64,000 bases of DNA from Caballeronia telluris (GTDB lineage: Bacteria; Pseudomonadota; Gammaproteobacteria; Burkholderiales; Burkholderiaceae), in assembly GCF_001544495.1 (NCBI RefSeq), contig NZ_FCNZ02000023.1:1-64000 (forward strand), written 5' to 3'. Shown here piece by piece: positions 36,271-44,552 of this stretch. Below the pieces are notes generated by a model that searched no databases, was not told the origin of the DNA, and worked only from the letters and a program-made list of their open reading frames with translations. Positions within the stretch are counted from its first letter, which is position 1. Every line of letters starts with the position of its first letter. The position numbers and the translations under genes are program-made.

Positions 36271-37029
36271 ATGACTGCATCCTTTTCGCTCGACGGCCGC
36301 CGCGCGGTCGTGACGGGTGCCGCAAGCGGCATCGGCGCGGCGATCGCGATGGCCTACGCCGCGGCGGGCGCGCGTCTGGTGCTCGCCGACCGCGACGCCG
36401 GGCGCCTCGCACAACGCGCCGAAGCCTGCCGCGCGCTCGGCGTGGCGGTCGAGACCGTGCACGCCGATGTGGGCGTCGAAGCCGACACTGCGCGCATCGT
36501 CGATACCTGTATCGAAGCATTCGGCGGCATCGATATTCTCGTCAACAACGCGGGCATGCTGACGCAGGCGCGTTGCACCGACCTCACGACGCCGATGTGG
36601 GACGAGATGATGCGTGTCGATCTGCGCAGCGTGTTCCTGTGTACGCGCCGCGCGCTGCCGTCGATGATCGCGCAGAATTGGGGGCGCGTCATCAACGTGG
36701 CATCGCAGCTCGGTATCAAGGGCGGCGCCGAGTTGTGCCACTACTCGGCGGCCAAGGCTGGCGTCATTGGTTTCACCAAGTCGCTCGCGCTCGAAGTCGC
36801 ACCGGACAACGTGCTCGTCAACGCAATTGCGCCGGGTCCGATCGAGACCGCGCTCGTCGATGGCATCAGCGCGGCGTGGAAGCAGGCCAAGTCGGCCGAG
36901 TTGCCGCTGCGCCGCTTCGGCCGCCCCGAGGAAGTCGCGCCTGCCGCCGTGCTGCTCGCGTCGGACCCGGGTGGTAATCTGTTCGTCGGCCAGACGCTCG
37001 GGCCGAATTCCGGCGACGTGATGCCCTGA
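36271..37029 (+). CDS. SDR-family oxidoreductase, second of two
   Basis: A 252-residue classical SDR with TGAASGIG, NNAG, the serine in NVASQLGIKG and the YSAAKAG pair. GAGGAGA at 36258-36264 supports ATG 36271; the open frame before it is a shadow of the preceding SDR. The C-terminus ends in GQTLGPNSGDVMP rather than the common GGY/GGW, so the cofactor-end loop differs from its neighbour and the two enzymes probably have different substrates. Confidence 0.9.
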   Translation: MTASFSLDGRRAVVTGAASGIGAAIAMAYAAAGARLVLADRDAGRLAQRAEACRALGVAVETVHADVGVEADTARIVDTCIEAFGGIDILVNNAGMLTQARCTDLTTPMWDEMMRVDLRSVFLCTRRALPSMIAQNWGRVINVASQLGIKGGAELCHYSAAKAGVIGFTKSLALEVAPDNVLVNAIAPGPIETALVDGISAAWKQAKSAELPLRRFGRPEEVAPAAVLLASDPGGNLFVGQTLGPNSGDVMP

Positions 37030-37059
37030 TTACGCGATTCCCCGAAGGAGACCCTCATC

Positions 37060-37371
37060 ATGTGCGGCATGTGCGGCCTGCTCGGCGGCGGCAATCACTG
37101 GTCGAACGCGACCGCGCCCGCGCGCGGCGCCAACGCGCGGCGTCAGCGCCTTGTGCAGGCGGCGCTCGCCAACCGGATTCTGATCCCGCTGCGCCTGCGG
37201 CTCGACGACTTTCACGGGCAGTCGTTCGTGCTGTCGTCGCCGACGGGCGCAAGCGAACTCGTCGATGATTTTTCTAAGGTCTGGAAAACCGCGGAGAAAA
37301 TGCTCGGCCGTCCTCTCGATCCGCTCGTCATGTTCGACGCGACACACAAGTCGACGGAGCCGCGCGCATGA
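37060..37371 (+). CDS. Small CxxC protein of unknown function, paired with a COG0523 GTPase
   Basis: A 103-residue protein that I do not recognise. It begins MCGMCGLLGGGNHW, with CxxC at residues 2-5 and a histidine at 13, then a basic stretch (ANARRQRLVQAALANRILIPLRLRLDDFHGQ) and a short a/b tail. The Cys/His N-terminus suggests metal binding. A ribosome site (GAAGGAGA) precedes the ATG, and the 3' end overlaps the COG0523 GTPase by ATGA, so the two proteins are probably partners: metal receiver or shuttle and metal-inserting GTPase. Confidence 0.7.
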   Translation: MCGMCGLLGGGNHWSNATAPARGANARRQRLVQAALANRILIPLRLRLDDFHGQSFVLSSPTGASELVDDFSKVWKTAEKMLGRPLDPLVMFDATHKSTEPRA

Positions 37372-38423
37372 GCCTGGCCTACGATGTCGTTCCCGTCACG
37401 CTCGTGACGGGCTTTCTCGGCAGCGGTAAGTCCACGCTGCTCGCTGACGCGCTGCACGGCGACGCCGCGCGCGATACCGCCGTGCTCGTGAACGAGTTCG
37501 GCGCCGTCGGGCTCGATCATCTTCTGATGGGCGAAATCGACGCGCAGACCGTGCTCCTCGACAACGGCTGCGTCTGCTGCTCGATCCGTGGCGAACTGAA
37601 AGACGCGCTCGCCGCGCTGTTTTCCCGGCGCGCGCGCGGCGAAGTGCCGCCGTTCACCCGCGTCGTGCTGGAAACCACCGGCCTTGCGACTCCGGCGCCA
37701 ATCATCGCGACGCTGCTCGCCGACCCGGTCATCCGCAGCCACTACGTGCTGAATGCGACCGTCACCGTGGTCGACGCCCTCCATGCCGCCGGTCAGCGCT
37801 CGCGTCACCCGGAGTGGCTCGCGCAGGTCACGGCCGCGGACCGCATTCTGATCAGCAAGGCCGATCTCGTTACTGCTTCGGTCATCGACGAACTGAAAGC
37901 GGCGCTCGGCTCGCTCAATCCGGCAGCGCGGATCGTCGCGCGCGAAGCACACGCGCATGCCCTCGGCGACCTGCTCTTTGCCCCCGCCAGTGCGCAAGCG
38001 CTCATCACGAGAATCGGCGCGTCGAGCGGGCTTGCACATGGCATCGGAAGCGGTCTCGGCGACAAGGGCCTCGCGCACCGCGCAGCCAGCGCTCGCGACG
38101 ACAGCGCGTCCATCACCGCCGCCTGCATCGGGATCGACGAGCCTATCGACTGGCAGGCTTTCACGCTCTGGTTTTCCATGTTGCTGAACCGGCACGGTGA
38201 TAAGATTTTGCGCGTCAAGGGATTGCTCGCGATCGACGGTTCCGATCAGCCGGCCGTCCTGCATGCCGTCCAGCATCTCGTTCATCCGATCCTTCATCTG
38301 GATGCGTGGCCCGATGACGCCCGTGAATCGAAACTCGTCTTCATCACCGATGGACTCGCCGCAGACCGGATCGAAGCATCGTACCGGTCTTTTTGCACCG
38401 CACTTGAAGACGCCGTTGGCTAG
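37368..38423 (+). CDS. COG0523 (CobW-like) GTP-dependent metallochaperone
   Basis: A 351-residue CobW/P47K-family GTPase. Walker A is GFLGSGKST at 15-23. The metal site motif CxCC is C68-C70-C71 (GCVCCSIRGEL), and SKADL is the guanine motif. The C-terminal CobW domain ends near residue 345. Family members deliver zinc, cobalt or other metals to client enzymes. Here a zinc-type hydrolase (33235-34122) is a plausible client. Its amber stop is in frame with the solute-binding protein gene downstream, with only three codons (Thr-Pro-Pro) between the TAG and that gene's TTG start. Confidence 0.88.
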   Translation: MSLAYDVVPVTLVTGFLGSGKSTLLADALHGDAARDTAVLVNEFGAVGLDHLLMGEIDAQTVLLDNGCVCCSIRGELKDALAALFSRRARGEVPPFTRVVLETTGLATPAPIIATLLADPVIRSHYVLNATVTVVDALHAAGQRSRHPEWLAQVTAADRILISKADLVTASVIDELKAALGSLNPAARIVAREAHAHALGDLLFAPASAQALITRIGASSGLAHGIGSGLGDKGLAHRAASARDDSASITAACIGIDEPIDWQAFTLWFSMLLNRHGDKILRVKGLLAIDGSDQPAVLHAVQHLVHPILHLDAWPDDARESKLVFITDGLAADRIEASYRSFCTALEDAVG

Positions 38424-38432
38424 ACTCCACCA

Positions 38433-39641
38433 TTGAAAGCCGCGCCCAACCCTGCACCGTCCGTGCACCGTTCCAAGGTGGAGTTGCGCGTGCTCGGCAC
38501 TTCGGTCACGCTGCAAGAGCACATCCGCAAGCAGGCGGAACGCGATCTCGGCATCAAGCTGACATTCATCGTCGAAGATGGCTCGGCCGTACAGCGCAAT
38601 GGCGTGATGCACCCGGATCGCTACGACGTCTACGATCAGTGGTTTCACAGCATCGACTGCCTGTGGCCGGCGCGCGCGCTGCAACCCATCGATGTGAGCC
38701 GCATCGAGCGCTGGGAAGAAATCGGTTCGCTGCCGCGCAACGGGCGTCTCGCGCGCCGGGCATGCAAAGGCGCCGGGAGCATTCCCGTCGACCGGCTCTA
38801 CGTGCAGGCGGACCACTCGCTCGGACGCGCGGTGTCGGACCATATCAGCATGTTGCCGGTCACGCACAACGCCGACAGCTTTGCGTATGTCGAGGACGCC
38901 GTGCCGGCCGCACTCGTCGACAGCGGCGAAAGCTGGGCGTGGCTGCTCGCGCCGGAGCTTTCGGGCCGCGTCGCCCTGCAGGCCGACGCCGCGATTGGAG
39001 CGATCGACGCCGCGCTCGCCGTGCAAGCCTGCGGCCTCATGCGATTTGCGGACATCGGCAACCTGAGCATCGAGGAAATCGACGCGCTCATCGCGACGCT
39101 GATCGAGTACAAGCGGCGCGGCCACTTCGCCGGCTTCTGGTCGAGTTTCGCCGAAGCCGCGCAACTGATGATTTCGAAGAAGGTCGTGATTCAGAGCATC
39201 TGGGCGCCGGCCACTGTGGAACTGGAGAAAGCCGGGCTGCGGTTCAAGCTCGCGAGTCCGCGCGAAGGCTATCGCGCCTGGTTCGGCGGCATGTCGCTCT
39301 CGCGCGCGACCAACGGACGAGCGCTCGGAGCCGCCTATGCCTACCTGAACTGGTGGCTCGATGGCTGGCCCGGCGCGTCGATGGCGCGACAGGGTCTTTA
39401 CATCTCGAACCAGGAGCGATCGCGCGCGCACCTGAGCGACGCCGAATGGACTTACTGGTACGATGGCAAGCCGGCCACAGCCGAGCTACCCGGACCGACC
39501 AGCAAGCATCTGATCGCCGCGGGACAGCGTCGCAACGGCGGCAGCTATGTCGCGCGCATGGGCCATGTCGCGGTCTGGGACTCCGTGATGGACGAGCACA
39601 ACTATCTGGTGCGGCGCTGGGCCGAGTTCATGCGCGCCTGA
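38433..39641 (+). CDS. PotD-like solute-binding protein without a signal peptide
   Basis: A protein of about 402 residues whose fold matches ABC solute-binding proteins of the spermidine/putrescine type (e.g. YDVYDQWFHSID, DSFAYVED, AYAYLNWWLDGWPG). No leader is present: the frame has a stop (TAG 38421) just upstream, and the first usable codon is TTG 38433 with no ribosome site. The N-terminus is a Pro/Ala-rich linker (KAAPNPAPSVHRSK) instead of a hydrophobic core. No permease or ATPase genes are nearby. It may be a cytoplasmic ligand-binding protein or the lost half of a fusion with the GTPase. Confidence 0.75.
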   Translation: MKAAPNPAPSVHRSKVELRVLGTSVTLQEHIRKQAERDLGIKLTFIVEDGSAVQRNGVMHPDRYDVYDQWFHSIDCLWPARALQPIDVSRIERWEEIGSLPRNGRLARRACKGAGSIPVDRLYVQADHSLGRAVSDHISMLPVTHNADSFAYVEDAVPAALVDSGESWAWLLAPELSGRVALQADAAIGAIDAALAVQACGLMRFADIGNLSIEEIDALIATLIEYKRRGHFAGFWSSFAEAAQLMISKKVVIQSIWAPATVELEKAGLRFKLASPREGYRAWFGGMSLSRATNGRALGAAYAYLNWWLDGWPGASMARQGLYISNQERSRAHLSDAEWTYWYDGKPATAELPGPTSKHLIAAGQRRNGGSYVARMGHVAVWDSVMDEHNYLVRRWAEFMRA

Positions 39642-39660
39642 CACGCCCTCAAATTCGACG

Positions 39661-40719
39661 ATGACAAGACGCGCAAGCGCAACCGATTCAATGTTCCTGG
39701 CCTCGACCGGCGCAACGAACGACGCCGCGGCCGAAACCGAAACACGGCTGCGTTACCGCCTGATCTACGAGCAGTTGAAGACCGCGATCGAGCGCGGACG
39801 AATCGTGCCTGGCCTCGTGCTCCTCGAAGGACCCGTCGCGCGCGTTTTCGGCACAAGCCGCGTGCCGGTGCGCAAGGCATTCGAAATGCTGCACGAGGCG
39901 GGATTGCTGCACACGTTCGAAGGTCGCGGCTATCTGGCCGCCGCACCCGGTGGCCGCACACACGCGCCGGTTCGCACGCCGCTCTCGGATGCGGTTCTCG
40001 GCTTCGATACCGCGCCTGCGCCGCTCGATCTGCGCTCGACGAGCGAGCGCATTTACCACGCGCTGGAAGACGCGGTGTCGAACGGTATCGTGTTCGGCCA
40101 TTTCCGTATCGACGAGACCGAGGCGGCCGAGGTCTTCGGGTGCAGCCGCGGCGTGGTCCGCGAGGCGCTCGGACGGTTGCGCGACCTCGGACTGGTGGAA
40201 AAATCGGCTTACTCGCACTGGCTTTGCGGACCGCTCACTGCCCGGGCCGTCGCCGAGGACTACGAGCTTCGCGCGCTTCTCGAGCCGGCAGCGCTTCGGA
40301 CCAGTGCGCCCCATCTGCCGGAGAGCACGCTTGAGGCGGCGCTTGCTGAAATCGAGCGAGCGATCGATTGCCCCGCTTCGATAAATGCGGACGCACTCGC
40401 ACGGATCGAAACGACGCTGCATGTCGAGTGCCTGCGTTATGCACCCAATCGGAAACTGCTCGAGACAATCGGCCGTGCGCTCATGCCGCTGACCGTGAAT
40501 CATGCATTTTTTCAGGCATTCGATATCCAACCCGAGGTCGGCACGTTGATGGAACATCGCGTGGTGCTCGACCACTTGCGCGGCGGCGGTTTTGAAGCTG
40601 CAGCGATCGCACTCAACGCGCACCTTCAGGCGGGCAGAAAGAGAACGCTTCAGCGGTTAAAGGTACTGGCGGTTTTACCCGAGCCGGCTCTCCCGGCGTT
40701 TATGAAGCGGATCGCGTAG
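39661..40719 (+). CDS. GntR-family regulator with two winged-helix domains and an FCD-like domain
   Basis: A 352-residue regulator. It has two GntR-type winged helices in series: residues about 33-96 (YEQLKTAIERGRIVPG... SRVPVRKAFEMLHEAGLL) and about 128-190 (ERIYHALEDAVSNGIVFG... SRGVVREALGRLRDLGLVE). An FCD-like helical effector domain fills residues about 195-330. Ordinary FCD regulators have one winged helix and about 230 residues. It closes the amidase operon and probably controls it through the palindromes at 31805-31846. Confidence 0.85.
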   Translation: MTRRASATDSMFLASTGATNDAAAETETRLRYRLIYEQLKTAIERGRIVPGLVLLEGPVARVFGTSRVPVRKAFEMLHEAGLLHTFEGRGYLAAAPGGRTHAPVRTPLSDAVLGFDTAPAPLDLRSTSERIYHALEDAVSNGIVFGHFRIDETEAAEVFGCSRGVVREALGRLRDLGLVEKSAYSHWLCGPLTARAVAEDYELRALLEPAALRTSAPHLPESTLEAALAEIERAIDCPASINADALARIETTLHVECLRYAPNRKLLETIGRALMPLTVNHAFFQAFDIQPEVGTLMEHRVVLDHLRGGGFEAAAIALNAHLQAGRKRTLQRLKVLAVLPEPALPAFMKRIA

Positions 40720-41252
40720 AGGCGGCTGTTGCGTGCGCCCGGAAGTGAGCGAGCTGCGCGCGTTTGGCTTCGCATGCGATTCCGAACTGTTCGACCTGCG
40801 TGCCTAGCAGGCATTGCGCCTTCCTTCCCAGCGAGGAAAGCGCCGGGTCAATACTAAGCAATGGCATATAGGTAACCTTCAGCCCCGACTTCCCCGTACA
40901 CCAGATTTGGCTTTGTCTCGATGGCGCGCCGTCACATCTGACAAATTTTTACACGCCAGACGTACCGGGAATTTGTCAAAATGAACGACGTCGTTGAGGT
41001 TAAAGATGGGGCAAGCTGAGCGCCATGTCCATATCAAAAATGGGTTGGTCGGGCGGACACGATAAATGAGCCTGGCTGCTAAGAAACTGCTCAAATTGTC
41101 CATTGCCATGCGTGACTCGGCGCAAACGCTCCTGTTCCATCAGGCGTAATTTAACAGACACAGACGGAATTGAGCTGTGCGGTTGGAAAGTTAAGAGCAA
41201 TGTTTTGCATTACTTATAGTACTGCCATCTGTTGGAGCGAATCGGCTTTTAG
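40720..41252. other. AT-richer gene-poor stretch
   Basis: Base composition falls compared with both sides and stop codons are frequent. Short minus-strand frames at 40879-41200 have no recognisable domain. The change in composition suggests acquired and decayed DNA, leading into the TssE-like remnant. I see no promoter or RNA gene. Confidence 0.4.
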
Positions 41253-41450
41253 CGAGCTAGAAAACTCGGCATCAGGCTCGATGAAATGCACTGTATTGAT
41301 GACCCCCTCCACGATCTGCGCAACCAAATGGAGAACACCCTGCTGAAACTTGAACCGCGCCTGCGTGCAGTCGAAATCGAGATAGACGAGAGGCCGAAAC
41401 CGGGTCTCCTGGTGAGCTTCATTATGACTTGCCATCCCAGGATGGGATAG
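41253..41450 (+). pseudogene. C-terminal remnant of a GPW/gp25 (TssE-like) protein
   Basis: The plus frame 41253-41450 encodes a stretch ending DPLHDLRNQMENTLLKLEPRLRAVEIEIDERPKPGLLVSFIM. This matches the conserved C-terminal half of gp25-like baseplate proteins, including TssE of type VI secretion, where helix, EPRL, then strand is diagnostic. In-frame stops at 41217 and 41250 interrupt the region upstream. No other type VI gene is in the window, so it is a lone fragment. The call rests on about 50 residues. Confidence 0.35.
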
Positions 41451-41526
41451 GACTGGTCCGGTTTGGAACGCATCTACCCGACAAGGGCCGCTTCACCTTC
41501 GACTTATTGAACCTTACATCAGCAGC

Positions 41527-41877
41527 ATGAAATTGCAATTGCGTCGTTTTACAGCAGCCCTGATTCCCGGCATTCTGCTCGGGTTCGCGACCACCTGCGC
41601 TTATGCGTCGTATTCCGAACAATGGCTGACTCCCGGGCAGTTGCGAAAGGAAGAAACCGCTCATCCACATCACGCCACGCCCGCAATACCCGAGCAGGAT
41701 CCATTCACGTTGCAGTCGACCAGCGACCCGCTCACGAATCAGATGCAGCACTTCTGCGATGTCATTCGCGGGACTGCGAAACCGCTGCTCGACGCGCGCG
41801 GCGCGGCCAAGACGCTCGCGGCGACCCTTGCCGTGAAGGAGGCTGCAGCAACGGGTCGGGTCGTTACGCTTTCATAG
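41527..41877 (+). pseudogene. Chimeric open frame: signal peptide joined to a Gfo/Idh/MocA tail
   Basis: A 116-residue frame with two unrelated halves. Residues 1-28 are a signal peptide (KLQLRRFTAALIPGILLGFATTCAYAS), followed by a short periplasmic-type stretch (SEQWLTPGQLRKEETAHPHH). From about residue 58 it reads as the extreme C-terminus of a Gfo/Idh/MocA oxidoreductase (DPLTNQMQHFCDVIRG... LDARGAAKTLAATLAVKEAA). The junction is near 41680-41720. It probably arose by deletion between two genes. It could be translated, but no function is expected for the second half. Confidence 0.55.
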
Positions 41878-42001
41878 GGGCCGTTTAATGAACGCTTTAC
41901 GTTCTTCCTTCGCTCGACTGTCGCGCACGAGAACTGGGCGGCGTGAGCGGGGCCGAGCACGATGGTCTCGTCGACGGATTTGCCCTTCTAAAAGGTAACA
42001 A

Positions 42002-42988
42002 ATGAAGATCGGACTCGTTTCCGACAGTCTGTCCCACCTCTCGTTGAACGATATGCTCCAGGCAGCCCAGGAGATGGGAATAGACGGCGTCGAAATCAAC
42101 ACCGGCAACTGGTCGTCGGCGCCTCATATCGATCTCGCGGCATTGCTCGCGAGCAGTGGAGAACGACGCGCATTTCTCGATGCGTCCGAAAAACGCGGGC
42201 TTTCCCTGATCGCCCTGAATGCCAATGGAAATCCGCTCCATCCGACGGACGGAGAAAGACTGTCAGCCGTGGTCCGCGACACGATCCGGCTCGCCGCCGA
42301 GCTGGGCCTCGACAAGGTGTGTCTGATGTCGGGCCTGCCTGGTGGCGCGCCAGGAGACCGCATGCCGAACTGGATCGTGTCTTCCTGGCCGCCAGAAACG
42401 CAGCAGATACTCACTTGGCAATGGAACGAAGTCCTGTTGCCGTACTGGACGTCGCTCGTGAGGTTCGCATCGGATCACGGGATAACGCGGCTGTGCCTCG
42501 AGCTGCACGGCAATCAAATCGTCTACAACGTACCCTCGCTTTTGAAGCTTCGAGCGGCAGTGGGCCCCGTCGTCGGCGCGAACCTCGATCCAAGTCACCT
42601 CATGAGGATGGGTGCGGATCCGATCGCCGCTGTCGATGCGCTCGGCGAGGCAATCTATCACGTACACGTTAAAGATACGAGTATCAATCCGACCCGGTGC
42701 GCCACCACGGGTTTGCTCGAGAACGGTCCGCTCGAAGACATCGCAGCGCGCGCGTGGAGCTATATCACGCTCGGCTACGGTCGCCCGGAAGCGTGGTGGA
42801 AAGACTTCTGCTAACGCTTGCGCATGAACGGCTACGACGGATGGCTGTCCATCGAGCATGAAGACGTGCTGATGTCGCGAATCGAAGGAGTGCGCCGCTC
42901 AGTTGCTCTTTTAAAGGCCGTTGCGCCGGTCGAACGGGCCGACTTCGCACCCAGTCAATCTAATTGCAGTGGAGCGAACCATGTCTGA
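42002..42988 (+). pseudogene. Sugar phosphate isomerase/epimerase interrupted by an in-frame stop
   Basis: A TIM-barrel protein of the xylose-isomerase-like / AP endonuclease 2 family. MKIGLVSDSLSHLSLNDML, GIDGVEINTGNW, LCLELHGNQIVYN and HVHVKDTSIN carry the usual metal ligands. TAA at 42812-42814 cuts it at residue 270. The same frame continues with RLRMNGYDGWLSIEHEDVLMSRIEGVRRSVALLK, the conserved end of the family, to TGA 42986. A tyrosine codon (TAC/TAT) is the likely ancestor of the TAA. It could yield a slightly truncated protein lacking the last barrel helix. Confidence 0.75.
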
Positions 42989-43844
42989 ACCTAAGCCCGC
43001 GATCCTGATCGGCTTGATCGGCACGAATCTGCAGTTTTCAAAAAGCGCCGCAAATTCACATGCAGGAAGGCGAAGAGTGCGGATTGCGGTACATCTATCG
43101 TCTAGTCGATCTGACCGCGCTCGGCTTGAGCAATGACGCTCTGCCTGCTCTTCTTCAGGCCGGAGGGCGGTTGGGCTTCAGCGGCTTTGCAGTGACGCAT
43201 CCCTGCAAGGAGGCCATTCTTCCGCACCTCTCCGAATTGTCCAGTGACGCGCGGTTACTGGGCGCGGTCAATACCGTCGTTCTTGAAGGCGGCAGATCGA
43301 TCGGTCACAACACGGACTGGTTCGGCTTTGCAGATTCGTTCCGGCGCGACATCGCGGGCGTCAAGGCTGACCGGGTTGTCCAACTTGGCGCAGGCGGCGC
43401 GGGCAAGGCGGTCGCTCACGCACTGCTCACCTGCGGGGTCGGCCGCGTGAACCTGTGGGTCCGGAATCAGGATAAGGCGAAGCCCGTGGTCGACAGTCTC
43501 GCCGCGATTTATGGCGCTGACCGAATCGGCGTCGTCGACAATTTGGCCGAGGCCGTGGCTGGCGCGGACGGGCTCGTCAATGCGACACCCATCGGTATGG
43601 ATGCGCATCCCGGTTGCCCGCTTCCGATGCATTTGCTACGCCCCGACCTGTGGGTCACCGACTTATCTACTCGCCAGCCGAGACGGAACTTCTTAAAGCC
43701 GCTCGTCTACTGGGAGCCCGGACAAATAACGGTAAAGGCATGTTCTTTTCCCAGGCAGCTGAGCAGTTTCGCCTGTTCACGGGCATAGCCCCAGACCAGC
43801 AGCGGATGAGAGAATACATGCAATTGCTGACCAGCACGCGATAA
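42981..43844 (+). pseudogene. Shikimate/quinate dehydrogenase (AroE-like) with two frameshifts
   Basis: The gene begins at ATG 42981 (KPAILIGLIGTNLQFSKS), then shifts frame near 43040-43057 to HMQEGEECGLRYIYRLVDL. The main body has VTHPCKEAI with the catalytic lysine, GHNTDWFGF with the Asp, and the GAGGAGKAVAHAL nucleotide motif. A second shift near 43660 returns to the first frame, giving YSPAETELLKAARLLGARTNNGKGMFFSQAAEQFRLFTG and stopping at 43844. Each lesion is explained by a 1-base indel. It is not the housekeeping AroE type but the catabolic quinate/shikimate type, judged from its neighbours. Confidence 0.78.
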
Positions 43845-44552
43845 ATCTCTGAACGGAGGTGCGTCATACATTGAGTCGGCGGCCGCCCCTTTGATAATCG
43901 GCACCAGCCAGCTCAAGCTGCTGAACAACTGAGCCACCACCTCGCGCAGACTTCCAATAAAAGGATTTCGCGCTCGCCAATCGGCACTCGCTCGATTCGA
44001 GGCTGATTTTCCCGATAGTCGCTGTCAGACCGCAGCCGCTCTTTCTGCCAGAGCCTTCGTCGCGTGAGTTGACATTCGTCACTGGAGCAGTACTACTGAT
44101 GAGGAGGTTGCGGCCGTACCTTGAATCATTGAATCGTCTTTTGCAACCTCCGCAGCGACGGACGACACTATTTTTCGCCTCCAGAGTCAGATTGGCGGGG
44201 TTCGACTCGGGCCGATGAGTTGGTTACGCGTTTCGCGGCGGGACGGGGTTTGCCGGCCTACTCCCAAACGGATTAGGAACTGGCAAAGTTCGAAAACCGG
44301 GGGATTCCATCTGTACCTTAAATTTGAGATCTTTCCGCGTGCAGTACCCCGAAAACTGCGACATGCTGATCCACAAGATGATCTCATCCTCCTACTTGGC
44401 TTTTTGGCGACCACGGACAACGGTGTCTCTGTGGTCGCTACAAGTCTTCTCCCGATTGCTCAGGAGTTGCGGGTCGATGCCCATGCCTGAGACAGCGCGC
44501 TTCTCGACCCCTACAGAAAAAAATCCACGGTCGCAGCCCGACGACTTGTCCT
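43845..44552. other. Gene-free stretch between the AroE pseudogene and the SDR operon
   Basis: I see no supported gene. The short frames on both strands lack domains and starts. This is where the plus-strand decayed genes and the minus-strand SDR operon converge, so a terminator is expected, but no strong hairpin with a T-run was found. Confidence 0.4.

Noticed and set aside
37212..39431. A 739-residue minus-strand frame opposite the GTPase and binding-protein genes
   Set aside because: Antisense shadow caused by high GC; the GTPase motifs on the plus strand are decisive.
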